This document shows positions 52,901 to 64,000 of a stretch of 64,000 nucleotides of DNA, one piece after another. The stretch comes from Crambe crambe (lineage: Eukaryota > Porifera > Demospongiae > Poecilosclerida > Crambeidae): positions 2,604,001-2,668,000 of the forward strand of contig OZ004595.1 of the NCBI GenBank assembly GCA_963924555.1. The letters run 5' to 3'. Under the pieces are notes generated by a model, which did not search any database, was not told the DNA's origin, and was given only the letters and a program-made list of their open reading frames with translations. Both the position numbers and the translations under genes were made by a program. The number at the start of each line of letters is the position of its first letter. Position 1 is the first letter of the stretch.

Positions 52901-55900
52901 GTTAAATTTAGTTTTCCAACCTCCAGTTTGAATGTATTGATCAATTCCACTATCAATATATGTACACACATTAACTTAAATGTGTTTAGTCATACCTGCT
53001 CATGAAACTTAATAGAGTGGTCATATTTTATTTAGCTCTACTGGATCTTCTACTGTGGACACTTTTGAGAGACTGTCTCTGCATGCCACACCGCCCTCTG
53101 GCCAGCACTGCACTCAAGAATCCTTCAAGGAGAAGCTCTGGGAGATGTATTTTGATGAGAATGGACGGTGAGCCTGGAACCTAAGTGATATAGAACCTAA
53201 AATGATAAAAGAAAACCCCAAGAAGGCAGGGTGTTCAGCTAAGAATATTAAAAGGTTATATTCTGCCATAGTGACCCTTTACCTAATCAGTAAGTGGAAA
53301 TGGTAAAGCCAGAAGTTGACCCTGGTAAAGGGTATACAATTATTATCATAATGACTGTGGTATGTAAGTATGGAGCTCCAGAGATGTCTAGTGTTACACA
53401 AGGTGCTACAGACATGTTGGAGGTAAAGGGATTACTATGTGTGCTTGTACTGCACTGTAGGGGGATCTCTATGTACAGAGTGAATGATGTCGTTGAGATG
53501 GCCATGAAGGGAATACCAGAGAAATACAGAGCTGAAATATGGATGATCTACTCAGGTATTTTTATGAGATGAATTGAAGGGGGATACGGGAGAAGGTGGG
53601 AGGGGAGGGATGGAGGGGTAGAAAGGGAGGGAGGGATAGAGGGGAAGGAGGAGCGAGGAAAAGGTGGTGAGGGGATTATAGATTATATGGATTTGGACTC
53701 CTAGTATGTATGAGTTTTGTCTAACCCAGGAGAGAGTTTGTAATTCATAACATTATGTACTTATCCATAACATCTATCATAAACTTTTCTCCTCTCATAC
53801 CATCTCCTCAGGTGCACAGGACAGACTAGAAGCCCATCCCAACAGGTACTCCACACTAACAAGGGAGGCAGAGAAAATAAACTCTTTAGCCTTTGAGGAG
53901 ATAGAGAGAGACCTCCATCGCTCCCTTCCAGAGCACCCAACTTACCAATCAGAGAAGGGAATTGACACTCTCAGGAGAACACTCAGAGCATATGCTCTAA
54001 GCAATCCCAATATTGGTATGTACATGCAGTATCCAGTTTTGTAGCACACTAGTTTGTTGACCCTTTACCATTTCATGCTATCTGTGCTTATGACATTAAC
54101 GATCCTTTACCACCCCAACTTCTTGAAGAACCCTTTACCAATTCTCTGAGTATGTAGTTTAAAGATTGTGCACATTGCTACCACCACTTCCACAATGTTG
54201 GGTCAATCCCCGATTATTAGCATGATAATTATCCCTTATAGGTTATTGTCAAGCAATGAACATCATCACGTCGGTATTTCTGCTGCATACAACAGAGGAG
54301 CAAGCCTTTTGGTTACTGTCAGCAGTCTGTGATGTCATTCTACCAGAATACTACAATACAAGAGTCGTTGGAGCTCAGATAGACCAAGGTAACACCAATA
54401 TGCTTGGTCAGTGTACAATTGGACAAGCACACGAGATTCAAATTTGTGTAAACTGTGGTTCTTGGGAGCTGATGCTGTGTAAACTCTCTGTTAAGCATGT
54501 ACAAAACTCACTTGTTAGACTGCCAACCAACTTACAAAAACTTCCCTGCTGTCATAGGAAATGCTTGTATAAACTTAAACCACTTCACAGTACAGCTTTT
54601 CCAATGAGTTTACATTTATACAAGTACACACCGGAACAATCACTTTTGCCACTGAGCGAGCACTCTATGCTCAAAGAGGTCCACAGTAGTTTGCAGAACA
54701 GTTGTCATGCATAAGTCAGAGATAGGCAGTGGCTCTGGAGTAGCTAGTGGCTAAGAACAATAGGGCTATGGAAACATTTTATTGTTCCCCAGCCACAAAT
54801 ACTTCAAGGCCACCACCTATCCCTGCCTGATGCATGACAACTGTTCTGCAAACTACTGTATGTACACTGTGGCTGGGATAAAGCAAACCGTTTGTATCAA
54901 CTGTGGTTTTAAGACTTCTTGCTTTGCAAGCTTGCATGGTGAGGAAACTTGCTGTACTTCACCCCTTGCCTCTTGGAGCATGGTGAAAAGCATAACATGA
55001 TGTGAAGTGGTTAAGTAAGTACCTCTCAATGCAGAGACTCTTGGGATAACAATAAAAGTGTCTTTTATTACAGGGAAATGTCTTTTAATGTACCAAGACG
55101 CTAGAATTTGAAAGGGTATTAGGTTCCACATGCACTATATATATTATGTGGCATATGCACTACATGGAACCTTCACCCCTTGAAGTCCTTCTATTAATAA
55201 CTTAAGAATGACGTGATAGTTCACCCCTAATAATAAGGACTTCTATTAATGTCCCTCAATTAAGGTTGTCCCCTAATTAATAAGAATGACGTGTTTTAAT
55301 TAGTTAGTTCACCCCTAATAATAAGGACTTGTCTCCTTAATTAATTACCCTCTATTAATGTCCCTCGATGAAGGTTGTCCCCTAATTAATAAGAATGACG
55401 TGTTTTAATTAGTTAGTTCACCCCTAATAATAAGGACTTGTCTCCTTAATTAATTACTCTCTATTAATGTCCCTCAATTAAGGTTGTCCCCTAATTAATA
55501 AGAATGACGTGTTTTAATTAGTTAGTTCACCCCTAATAATAAAGACTCGTCTCTAATCAGGTTAGGCTGACCTAAAGTGCCTTATAGATTCAGGTTCTTA
55601 TTGAGAGTGAGCATACAAAAAAACACAAACAATGCAAATTTCAGTCAAACTGAAGTATTCATTCTCAACTATACCATTAGCCCTTCTCTGTAACAACTAG
55701 AGCTTGACTCACTAAAAGGAAATGGTCTCTCTCTGCCAGTCGTTGTCACCAGTGAAGTCATATATCATTAGCCTCGTCCTCAGGCCCTCCTTTTTAATTA
55801 TGATTGTGGAGGGCCTGGTATGCCAAAATATCGCAAAACCATAGAAACCCATAGTGTGGGTGTGTCCAAGGAAACGCATTCACATTGCAAACGTCACCAT

Positions 55901-58900
55901 GACGACTACGACCACGCACGAGCATATGGCCAGGCCTAAGAAAAGTAGAGGCGTTGAGCCATTGAGCTGCCACTGAATTCGAGTGTTGCTACACTCTGCT
56001 AGCCTAGCAACAGATAGTATTGGAGCTGCTTATCGTTAGCTATTAAATTAGCTAGAAAACTATCAAGTAGTCTCATCCTTAGGATCATAAATAGATCAGC
56101 CTCAGAATTCTTTACAAGTGTTAGGTTGTATGGCCATAGCGAATTGGTCATTTTGTTGTAGCGAACCAGCAGAAGTTCTTCTGAATACCACCTGGTGCCT
56201 TTAGGTCGATCCTGTAGTCACTCCAGTCCATAGCCCAAATGCGTGGGCAGCTCTTGTGTACTGCCCACACCCAATTTAGACAGTTCTACCCCAGTTCTAG
56301 CCCCCTGTGACTTCACATACCAGGCCCTCCACATTCATAAAGAGGGCCTGGGGGGGCGAGGCTAATATATCATATCAAAATCAATTTTATGCTGTGAAAT
56401 TGACATGTGACTGGATGTTATTTGAGCACTGCTGTGTGTTATTTATTCATGTAGTCGTGTTTGAAAGACTAACAGCAAAGTATCTCCCAGAACTCTACGA
56501 CTTGCTGAAGCACAAGTTGGAGATCCTTGCCATGATCTCTCTGGGATGGTTCCTCACCCTCTTCCTCTCCGTCATGGACAGCACTGCCGCTGTCAGTATC
56601 ATTGACTGCTTCTTCATCAGTGGAGTCAAGGTGAGCATTGCATATTTCACATCCCAGGGCCAATTATTATAAACTTGTACCTGACATTATTTTATTGGCA
56701 TAGCACTGAATTTGCATCAAAGCACCTGCTACACTACATAGTTCTTTCTGTTGCAATAGTGTCAGACTAAGCAGTTTTGCCTGGACATTATCCTGCTATA
56801 ATTATGCATGATAAAATTCCCTTCCAGTGCTCAAATTGTGTGATATAATCTGACACAGGCACATTTTTTGTTCAATTTCAAGTCAGTTAGTTGTTATTTT
56901 CCTTTTTAGCAATCAACAAGACTACTGCTATGCCTCGAAAAATATCACAGCCATTACGTATTTCAAACACTCCCCCACGTAGTTGTTTCCTCACACACGT
57001 TACAGTCCACAAAAAAATCCTCATCACATTCGTCAGGGCTCGCAATAACAGTCAGCCACAGGACATTTCCGGTCATTTGTCGGCTGCCGTTGTCTGACCA
57101 ATTTTTCTATTCTAGCTACATGTACATTAAAAACTGCTATTTAGACAGACAATAATTGTGAGCCCTGCGTTTGTCATGGTGAATAATTGGTTTACTGGAC
57201 AGTAAGTGGTCTTGGCTTGGCTTAAACTACAAGCGCTAACACTGTCTCTCTCAAGGAACAAAGGGTTTGTTGCTGGCAACTCTCTTTATAGCATAATGGG
57301 TCCAATTCAGTTATTTGTATCATTCGAGACTCTATTCTTGAGAAGTGTTACATAATCTCCAATTACGTCAGAATGGTAACCATGTCTTTAAGATGCGTAC
57401 ACTCCCTCGCTCTGCATATAGTACTCACACACACACACATGCACACACACACACACACACACAAACAGGGAAAAAACAACGGACAATTAATTTTTTGCAT
57501 GGAATGGCAACAAGTATATACGTAACTTCAAATTTGCTTATCTCTTAGAATAGCAACTATCATTAAATCTCGATCTCGACCAATTAGCATGATCAAGTAG
57601 CTGATTTCTTTCTTAGAATACATTCGAGTAATTTGTTCGCAACAGGTCCAGCCCGCACTCATTAACAAATGTTCCAACATACTGTATGTGCATGTAACTG
57701 AGAAATTGACACAAACTATGTTCTTTAAGTTTAGTAGAGTATATGTTAGGTGTTTCTTATTGGAAGTTACATGGGTACTAACTTATTGGAACTTATATAA
57801 GCAGGTACCTGGTATGGGAACTTAATTTATTAAATGTACATAGATGGTTGATGTGCCTGTTCAATTGCATTGTGTATATGCAGGGTTCTCCCCAGGCATC
57901 TTGGGCATAGCGGGCCACTATGCCTTCAGTTCTTTCCCCTATGCCTTATGTCTTGCCACTATGCCTTCAGTTCTTTCCCCTATGCCTTATGTCTTGCCAC
58001 TATGCCTTCAGTTCTTCCCCTATGCTTGCCACTATGCCTTCAGTTCTTCCCCCTATGCCTTATGTCTTGCCACTATGCCTTCAGTTCTTCCCCCATATGC
58101 CTTATGTCTTGCCACTATGCCTTCAGTTCTTCCCCTATGCCTTATGTCTTGCCATTATGCCTTCAGTTCTTCCCCCTATGCCTTATGTCTTGCCACTATG
58201 CCTTCAGTTCTTCCCTATGCCTTATGTCTTACCACTATGCCTTCAGTTCTTCCCCTATGCCTTATGTCTTGCCACTATGCCTTCAGTTCTTCCCCCTATG
58301 CCTTATGTCTTGCCACTATGTCTTCAGTTCTTCCCCCTTATGTCTTATTATTCATTACTGGTGGCTGGCTTCTACACCAGGAGCCATCTCAGAACACTCA
58401 ATCATTGGGTCATTGGGTCCCTCCCTCTCCTTCATGATGATTATTATATGGTCTTGCCCCTATGCCTTCAATAAACCCTGGGGAGAACCCTGATATGTGT
58501 GTCAATAACCGAGTGGTTATGGATAATATGTGCTTAGTACATAATCATCCCTACATGGTTATATCAAGCCACTATATATGTATGCCTTCATCCAACAGCT
58601 TTATATTTTTTGTGTGTACATGACTCACGTTATAAGCTTTACATCCAGGTTAATACTAGAGATGCTCGTATAGCATTAGTTGGGCGAGCGAGCAGCCAGT
58701 GGTCATTTCAATGTACTCTTCCCTCACTTATGATTATGATTATAGCCTCAATAATGACTTTATTTTCGATATCTATTCAGGTTGTTAACTGACTTGGTGC
58801 ATTCCCAGTTAGCATTAGAGTGTCTTCTCTGAACCCAGGCTACGGGACCGACGAAGACCCCGGAATGCATGGTGTCACTCCTGTTCAGACTCAGTGGCTA

Positions 58901-60151
58901 GTCTCTCATTATGAGCCCTCATTTGCTCTAATCTGGCAGCTCTGTGTTCTGCTGACTCTGCTCTCCTTCTGGCTCTCATTTGCTCTGCTCTTGCAGCATT
59001 ATCTTCTGCTGACTCTGTACATTCCCTCCTCCTGGCTCTATCTCTCGCATTTCTTTTGGCTAGTCTCGTTTTTTCTCTGTTCCTTTGACTCTGTTCTCCT
59101 TCTAGCTCTGTCTCTTTCATGAAATCTCGCTCTTCTTTGCTGGTCAGTTTCTAGAGGGTGTTCTGGGGCCCTCCTTTGCTCCTTTTTTGGTTCTCTGGGT
59201 TCCATAATACTCGCTACAATAGTGTTTCAACTTCAAGTTTAACGAAAATTATTGCATAAAAGTTATTAGACCAACGTTGCTTAGTAGCTATTTCATGCGT
59301 AAGCGCATGCGCATTTTAATTGACATACGTGTACATATAAATATCTCAATTTTCCATTTTGACCAATTAGTGTGGGGCTTCGCTTGCTCGCCAATGACTG
59401 TATGTGCCTCCGCAGGTTTTATTCCAAGTGGCTCTGATGGTGCTGAAGTCTGTTTCCATGGATATCCTCGGCAGTTCCGATGAAGCCGAAGCGATAGCCA
59501 TTCTCAACTCATTCTTATCCAGGTGTGTAACTAGGTTAACCCAGGTGTGTAACTAGGTGTAACTAGGTTAACATAATTATGTAGCAGTGTTTCTCTCATG
59601 TGTGACTATAACCAGCTTGTGGTACATTTTAATATAACATTAATTACTTATCATAGCAGGCAATGTATGGTAGCTATGGAAAATTCCTTCTTCTTTTTTT
59701 TTTTTGCGTCGTCAAAGACAATTTTTTTTTTTTGCATCAAAGACAATGTATGCACTATCTGGGGGAGTCGTACGAGATCAGATGGCATGCGTTGCATACA
59801 TGTGGATTATCCTGAGGGGAGGTTCCAATCCGATTAATTAAGCAGATTAATAAAGAATCTGATTGTCTGGGATTTAAACTTATTGGGTTATAGAAATATC
59901 CAATTACTTCACACATGGAGAAGGAAATGATAATTTTGAAGATTTTTAAGGATACATTTGTACATACCAGTCTCATGAAGAAATTAATTGAATTAATTAG
60001 TTATTAGCCTGGACTATTAAGCCCAAAGCTGCTAGTAATGATGCACATGCTTAATAACAAGTAAATAAAGTATTTAGATCTTTTAGATTTGACTTTCTTA
60101 CAAAAATTACTAAGTGGTACATATAAACATTTTAAGAAGATGATAATGATT

Positions 60152-60210
<59 letters not shown>

Positions 60211-60951
60211 AATCTTCTGGAGAAACTGTCAAAGTCCTCTGATGTCATTGATTTTATTTTGAGGATCTGATTGGCTACGGGTCATGTGATCTATATACTA
60301 TTCTATAGTATTGGGAAGAAGAGTGCTCAAGATAAGAAAGTTCTGAGTGAGGAAAATGTGAAGGTAAGTAATGTCGTACAGTTTAGTATAATCATGTTTG
60401 TAAAGTGTGCATGTACGTATGTGTACATTTCACCATAATTAGAAAATTTGGACCAATAGAATCGCTATGTTTGAGGTTGATCGACCTCCTGGAGAGGTTT
60501 GTAAGTGCTAGACCAATAATCAAATTTAAGGCCATTATTAATCTCGTGCTTACCATATAAAGCATAGAGAGAGCTACACCTCATCATGACCTGTGTTCAT
60601 GCAGCTCGATAAAGTATGTGCAGCTGCATATTTATGGCATGCACATACATGCAGCTCCATGTTTATGACATGCACATACATGCAGCTGCATGACATGCAT
60701 GTTTTTACACATGTGAGTTTATTTTTTCCTCTTCCCATTGAGGAGGAACTCCCACTTCCTATTTACAATCCGATACTTTAACTGTTATTAAGTGAGCACG
60801 TAATAATGGTCATCTATTCAAAGGGTTAATTAATTACTGCGCGTAATGTGAATGCCCTCAGGACATTGAAGGAAACATCGATCCACATTCCACCACCACA
60901 TGCAGAGATGGCTTGCAGATACATGCATACATACATACATACATACATACA

Positions 60952-60985
<34 letters not shown>

Positions 60986-62819
60986 CATGGTTATTAAAGT
61001 GTGTTTTCCATGTCCTAAATTTTGTCTTGCAATGTGAGAGATTTGTTGAAGGTGTTCCATTAAAGCATGAATGCTGCCTCCATAAACATTGGTCCATTGG
61101 TCATGAACTTCAGCCAGGCACTCAGAGCCTGGGTAATGTGATGTCACCAACCCATATGCATAGCCTAGTACCGTACTCAGGTGTATGCGCTTTATATCTC
61201 CAGAGGAAGCAAACCAGCACTTAACAGTGAGATAAATAATATTTAATTTTGGGTGGGCATTAATCGAAGTTACTCGTGGAGGTAGGTCTAACCATAATGA
61301 CTTATATAAGTAACAGATGTTAGAAACCATAATTTCATTAACACTTTATTTGAATAATATTAAACTGAGATATTAACTAGCCTGCTGGCCACATACAAGA
61401 ATTCACAATCCATAGAAATCCAATTATTAAAAAAGCACATGTAGATACAACTTGTGACTTTGCAATCTCAAAAATCCAGAACAGTGCTTGATGTCCAGTC
61501 ATATAAAAAAGTGTGCATTTGTGTCGGGCATAATGTTTACTGTACATATCAAATCAATTTTCCCTACAAGATGCTTATGTATGAAAAACTAAATCATGTT
61601 TGGTTTGTTTTTTTTTCCTTGAAGTATCCAATGATCATATCAAAGGGAAGCTCTTTTTCTAAAATGCATTCTTGAGACAACACCCCATGCCTTTCCAAAG
61701 AATTACTAATGCGTTTTCCTTGTACTTTAAGAGGAAACCAATAAGGGTGTGTAATTGAACGCTACTCAAATGCACTCCTAAATTACTGATTCTCATCATG
61801 TAGTCGTCAACATTCACGCACTCAGTGAGTATGTCCCTTTGTCATTTACTCGGCAATTAACTTGGCTCATATGCATGAAATTGAGTTACTGACATTCCGT
61901 CGTCATCTGTCATCATTTGTGAGGATGTCCCTTTAATCAGGAACTTTAGGCCAACATTCACTCCTGAAATGATACTGGTATTCAAAATAGTTAGTCCACC
62001 AAAGAACTTCACTCGTGCATGAAATACGCTGTTACTCCATTACTAATTTCTGAATTGTCTCCAAATACTGAGAATGTTCCAGAATTATTGAGGGCATGAA
62101 TTCACCTGAAACTTCATCTACATGTAAATGATCTAAGAACTCTATGCACGTAGCTTGAATTTCAACGAAGCATGATACATGATGCTCAATACCCAGTGGG
62201 GATGTTCCTTTAATCATGAATCCTAGGCCAGGCTGTTATTGAGAACATGAACACTACTGGGGCCAGTAAAAAGTGTCCTGATTAGAGAGAGAGGTGTCCT
62301 GATTAGAGAGAGAGAGGTGTCCTCAGTTTAGGGGACACTTAATATTGAATATAAACAGAGCATCCAGACCTGCTTATAATGTAAAACTTAATTGCCCACT
62401 TGACCATTTAAATGAAGTTCTTGGATGAAGTTTTATTTCTGGGGTGAGTGAATTCACCTAATTATTACCTGAGGGCATCAACGTACATATAATCATTACC
62501 CGAGGGCATCAACATACATAATTATTACCTGAGGGCATCAACATAATATATGGATTAATCATGTATGCATGTGCCATTGATAACAATATACATGTACACA
62601 CAGAAACCTACTCCTTTATCGGTGTCCGATCTGATCAAGCAATCCAACGAGACCTTTAGCATGATAACCAATCAAACGATCGAGGCCATGAGGAACGTGG
62701 CCCTGCTGGAAGTCGGACAGAACCTGTTGGACTCAAGCAGACGTTCCATCCTCCGAGCGACCATGGAGGACACCAAGTTCACACGCAAGGAGCTGGAGGT
62801 TCTCTACAAGTGGTTTGAG
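46904..62819 (+). CDS. TBC1D8/TBC1D9-type Rab GTPase-activating protein (3' end outside window)
   Basis: GRAM-TBC proteins stimulate GTP hydrolysis on Rab GTPases of endosomes. Coding exons: 46904-46953, 47388-47532, 48204-48303, 48787-48987, 49744-49877, 50072-50235, 50721-50849, 51502-51634, 52413-52615, 53036-53167, 53461-53555, 53812-54015, 54242-54388, 56455-56630, 59416-59522, 60309-60363, 62604-62819. The total is 2391 nt, 797 residues in frame. The start [17 protein letters not shown] matches the family's MW-x-PEEVLL-x-NALW. The first GRAM domain has [18 protein letters not shown]; the second has [15 protein letters not shown]. The TBC domain carries [26 protein letters not shown] with the catalytic Arg finger, and IGYCQAMNI with the Gln finger, so it should be active. 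[14 protein letters not shown] is the usual TBC core helix. An EF-hand region is expected beyond the edge. TBC1D8 and TBC1D9 cannot be separated here. Confidence 0.95.
48310..48617. repeat. Direct duplication of about 147 bp
   Basis: CTCCAAAACCAAAATACTGC through GACAGAAATTAACTTTATGC occurs twice in tandem with few differences. The first copy starts right after the TBC1D donor at 48304. Confidence 0.9.
49090..49400. repeat. Degenerate repeats of CTCAATAGTCCTTGAGACTG
   Basis: CAATAGTCCT, GAGACTGAGGC and CCCCATAAGCAA recur three to five times in a TBC1D intron. Confidence 0.7.
50346..50500. mobile_element. TIR element CAGGGTTTCATA, 155 bp
   Basis: CAGGGTTTCATACAGGAAAT at the left mirrors CGCTATATGAAACCCTG at the right. 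Non-coding, in a TBC1D intron. It shares only the CAGGG terminus with the other families. Confidence 0.55.
51640..51694. repeat. (GTAT)n microsatellite
   Basis: About 13 units beginning six bases after a TBC1D donor (GTACGT) and running directly up to a tRNA-like segment. Confidence 0.95.
51706..51776 (+). tRNA. tRNA-like segment, probably pseudogene or SINE head
   Basis: The 7-bp ends TCATTGG and CCAGTGA pair fully (one G-U). TGGCAGTGAGTGG fits the polymerase III A box and GTTCGAGTCCC the B box. A seven-base T loop (GTTCGAG) is present with a stem holding four of five pairs. The anticodon arm is irregular, so no amino acid is assigned. It sits beside a tetranucleotide repeat inside a TBC1D intron, the usual setting of a tRNA-derived SINE. 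Confidence 0.45.
55188..55555. repeat. 110-bp tandem repeat, about three copies
   Basis: Units restart at about 55242, 55352 and 55461 with CTATTAATGTCCCTCAATTA, and contain GAATGACGTGTTTTAATTAG. Nearly identical copies, AT-rich. Confidence 0.93.
55785..56361. mobile_element. Possible element with GGCCCTCC / GGAGGGCC ends
   Basis: TCGTCCTCAGGCCCTCCTTT near 55786 and ATAAAGAGGGCCTGGGGGGG near 56338 are inverted, and a second inverted pair (GGAGGGCCTGGTATG at 55808, CATACCAGGCCCTCC at 56317) lies inside. The arrangement suggests a TIR element of roughly 500-580 bp with no evident transposase. Confidence 0.45.
57034..57167. mobile_element. CAGGGCTCGCAATAACAGTC element, 134 bp
   Basis: The left end mirrors the right end (AATAATTGTGAGCCCTG). 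The interior matches 11681-11760. Short, non-coding, TIR-bearing. Confidence 0.65.
57881..58492. mobile_element. TIR element with internal tandem repeat
   Basis: CAGGGTTCTCCCCAGGCATC at the left and CTGGGGAGAACCCTG at the right are inverted copies. Between them a unit of about 41 bp (CTTATGTCTTGCCACTATGC, CTTCAGTTCTTCCCC) is repeated about ten times. ATATG flanks both ends. All three plus-strand frames stay open over the repeat (about 190-200 residues), which is a consequence of the repeat and not evidence for a gene. Confidence 0.75.
58875..59205 (-). pseudogene. Broken gene with STPR-like charged repeats, antisense in a TBC1D intron
   Basis: Two minus-strand frames join into one repeat protein. 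From ATG at 59205 one frame reads [18 protein letters not shown] and then [18 protein letters not shown] before meeting a stop. In the neighbouring frame repeats continue: [17 protein letters not shown], then [18 protein letters not shown] and [18 protein letters not shown], followed by TGA. The period is about 23 residues with RARRR(A/T)ES-x-E, like the score-and-three-residue (STPR) DNA-binding repeat and the charged N-termini of some Helitron-encoded proteins. The change of frame marks it as a decayed copy of a mobile-element or host gene. It is far richer in Arg/Glu codons than its AT-rich surroundings. Confidence 0.5.
60157..60213. repeat. (AAT)n / (AAAT)n microsatellite
   Basis: About 16 AAT units followed by three AAAT units in a TBC1D intron. 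Confidence 0.95.
60364..62603 (+). other. TBC1D intron of 2.2 kb
   Basis: AT-rich, with the TACA array, CATGCAGCT repeats near 60600-60700 and short GAGGGCATCAAC repeats at 62460-62545. No further exon or element was identified. Confidence 0.6.
60923..60988. repeat. (TACA)n microsatellite
   Basis: About 15 units, same motif as the other five TACA arrays. Confidence 0.95.
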
Positions 62820-62877
62820 GTCAGTAGAATATAATATATCACAGAGAGAACCTCTAATCTTTAATCCGCAGTTCATG

Positions 62878-63030
62878 CAGGGTTCTCCCTAAAGGGTGTT
62901 AGAGAGGTGCAGCACCACTCTGATGGGGCCCATTTTTCTTTCATGTGGTTAAAACATTAATAATAATATCAAAATCCTTTGATGCGGTATTCAAGCACCG
63001 CTCTGATCAGTTTCACTGGGGAGAACCCTG
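62878..63030. mobile_element. Intact short TIR element, CAGGGTTCTCCCC family
   Basis: It begins CAGGGTTCTCCCTAAAGGGT and ends CACTGGGGAGAACCCTG, 153 bp. GTTCATGC immediately left and GTTCGTGC immediately right (sharing the terminal C and G) agree in seven of eight bases, as expected of an 8-bp hAT-type target duplication. It lies in the last visible TBC1D intron. Confidence 0.75.
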
Positions 63031-63668
63031 TTCGTGCCCTGTGTGATTCCTTAAGACCAGAGAAATAATTGCCATGTTTAGTATGGGTGGTTTTGCCGTC
63101 CACATTGAGTGAACTGAAGCCTGCTTGTGGCAATGTGAGTGGGATGCCTCAGGACTGGGTGAGTGGGTGACTGGGGTCAATCATCATAACATTTTTCATA
63201 AATTATTTTTCCCATGTGTGGTTGATGGTTAATTTTAATTGTCAGCATCATCTGGAGTGAGGTGATGTAGTAGCCCAGTTATTCTCTGCACATCTGGGGT
63301 CCAACTGTCACCTGTTCTTGTTATAATGATAAGTATTGTACTGCTTATTCAAATAACAGGCTGACAGCTGACACAGAATAATTTTTCTGACCAATACTAT
63401 ATCGTCCATTCAATTCTTGCCAAGTAGACGATAATAGCCCCATCGTTCATGGCAACCCTGGAATGAGGAGTTGATAGCTCATGGCTAATCCAGTTGATTA
63501 ATTGGTGGTAATAGCATGCATATATCTAGTTGAGGTATAGCCTCAGCCCCTTATGTATGATCTTAGTGCATCTGGAGCCCATGGTTCATTGTTAAATAAT
63601 AATGATAGCCCCGTGGTTCGTGGCAACCTATGTTTGATAGTGCATCCGGAGTTAGGAGTTGGCGATGT

Positions 63669-63735
63669 ATACATACATACATACATACATACATACATAC
63701 ATACATACCTACATACATACATACATACATACATA
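63669..63735. repeat. (TACA)n microsatellite
   Basis: About 16 units with one CCTA interruption. Confidence 0.95.
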
Positions 63736-63998
63736 GCCCATGACTAATCTCATTCACCAGATACCATACATATGCATATGTAGGTACAGTAATTGTTGAA
63801 TAATGAATACCCTGTGGTTAATGGCTACCGGTTGTGTCCACCTTTGCCAGCCATCCTGGGAAAGTTTGTGTGCTTATTTGCTTATTTCTTTGGGGGGAAA
63901 TGTTGTAATTGGCTTAATTTTCCCAGCCAGACACATTGGAGAATCTGCTGTCAGAAATTAGCTTTATTTGTTTGCCAACATGTGTTTTGTATCTGCAG

Positions 63999-64000
63999 GA
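63999..64000 (+). CDS. Start of the next TBC1D exon
   Basis: A good acceptor (TGTTTTGTATCTGCAG) ends at 63998. The preceding donor at 62820 is phase 0, so GA would begin a Glu or Asp codon, as expected after WFE in this family. Only two bases are visible. Confidence 0.5.

Larger units (their letters stand above)
54389..56454 (+). other. TBC1D intron inside the TBC domain
   Basis: About 2 kb. It holds a long AT-moderate open stretch up to 54714 that is only read-through of the exon, a tandem repeat at 55188-55555, and a GC-richer part at 55780-56350 in which GAGGGCCTGG and CCAGGCCCTCC recur in opposite orientations. No exon is seen. Confidence 0.55.

Noticed and set aside
57844-58493. Three overlapping plus-strand frames of 180-200 residues
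   Set aside because: All three frames are open because of the tandem repeat inside the TIR element, and none shows codon preference or homology.

Overview
This 64 kb window is animal nuclear DNA. It holds four intron-split genes whose products are animal-specific or animal-type signalling and trafficking proteins: an ephrin, the Notch-pathway DNA-binding protein CSL/Su(H)/RBPJ, an SH3-PX-BAR sorting nexin (SNX9/18/33 type) and a TBC1D8/9-type Rab GAP. Introns carry GT..AG borders, intergenic gaps are short (about 2 kb), and the non-coding DNA is AT-rich and packed with microsatellites, minisatellites and small inverted-repeat elements. This combination suits a marine invertebrate, and a sponge is my best guess. 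That is inference: nothing in the sequence names the species, and no rRNA, mitochondrial or bacterial gene is present.

Layout. At 24-5295 (+) lie the 3' exons of an ephrin-like gene, from the C-terminal half of the ectodomain, through a membrane helix, to a long tyrosine-bearing cytoplasmic tail. One intron holds an in-phase alternative 3' exon that ends like a GPI-anchor signal. At 7528-16427 (-) lies CSL, with ten recognisable exons, tail to tail with the ephrin gene. From 16.5 to 30.7 kb no gene is recognised with confidence. This stretch holds repeats, two candidate minus-strand exons, a cluster of CSL-type binding sites and a DR1 element. At 30765-44965 (-) lies a complete sorting nexin gene of 16 coding exons and about 563 residues. 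At 44966-46903 is a head-to-head intergenic region with CRE, CCAAT and E-box motifs. From 46904 to beyond the right edge (+) lies the TBC1D8/9-like gene, with 17 exons seen and an eighteenth starting at the last two bases.

Reading frames were followed exon by exon, and the splice phases agree across every junction listed for the four genes. Most long uninterrupted frames elsewhere are microsatellite artefacts (poly-Leu, Ser-Leu and Arg-Glu repeats).

Functionally, the ephrin and CSL genes belong to two contact-dependent signalling systems (Eph/ephrin and Notch). The sorting nexin and the TBC protein act in endocytosis and endosomal Rab control. Whether the neighbourhood is more than coincidence cannot be judged from one window.

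Most interesting observations: (i) the possible single-gene switch between GPI-anchored and transmembrane ephrin; (ii) ephrin-tail tyrosines in Src-SH2-type contexts; (iii) a dense group of YGTGGGAA sites 5' of the CSL core exons, suggesting autoregulation; (iv) five perfect p53-family half-sites within 154 bp inside CSL; (v) repeated use of microsatellites as the polypyrimidine tract directly before 3' splice sites; (vi) a broken antisense gene of STPR-like repeats inside a TBC1D intron; and (vii) several families of small terminal-inverted-repeat elements.
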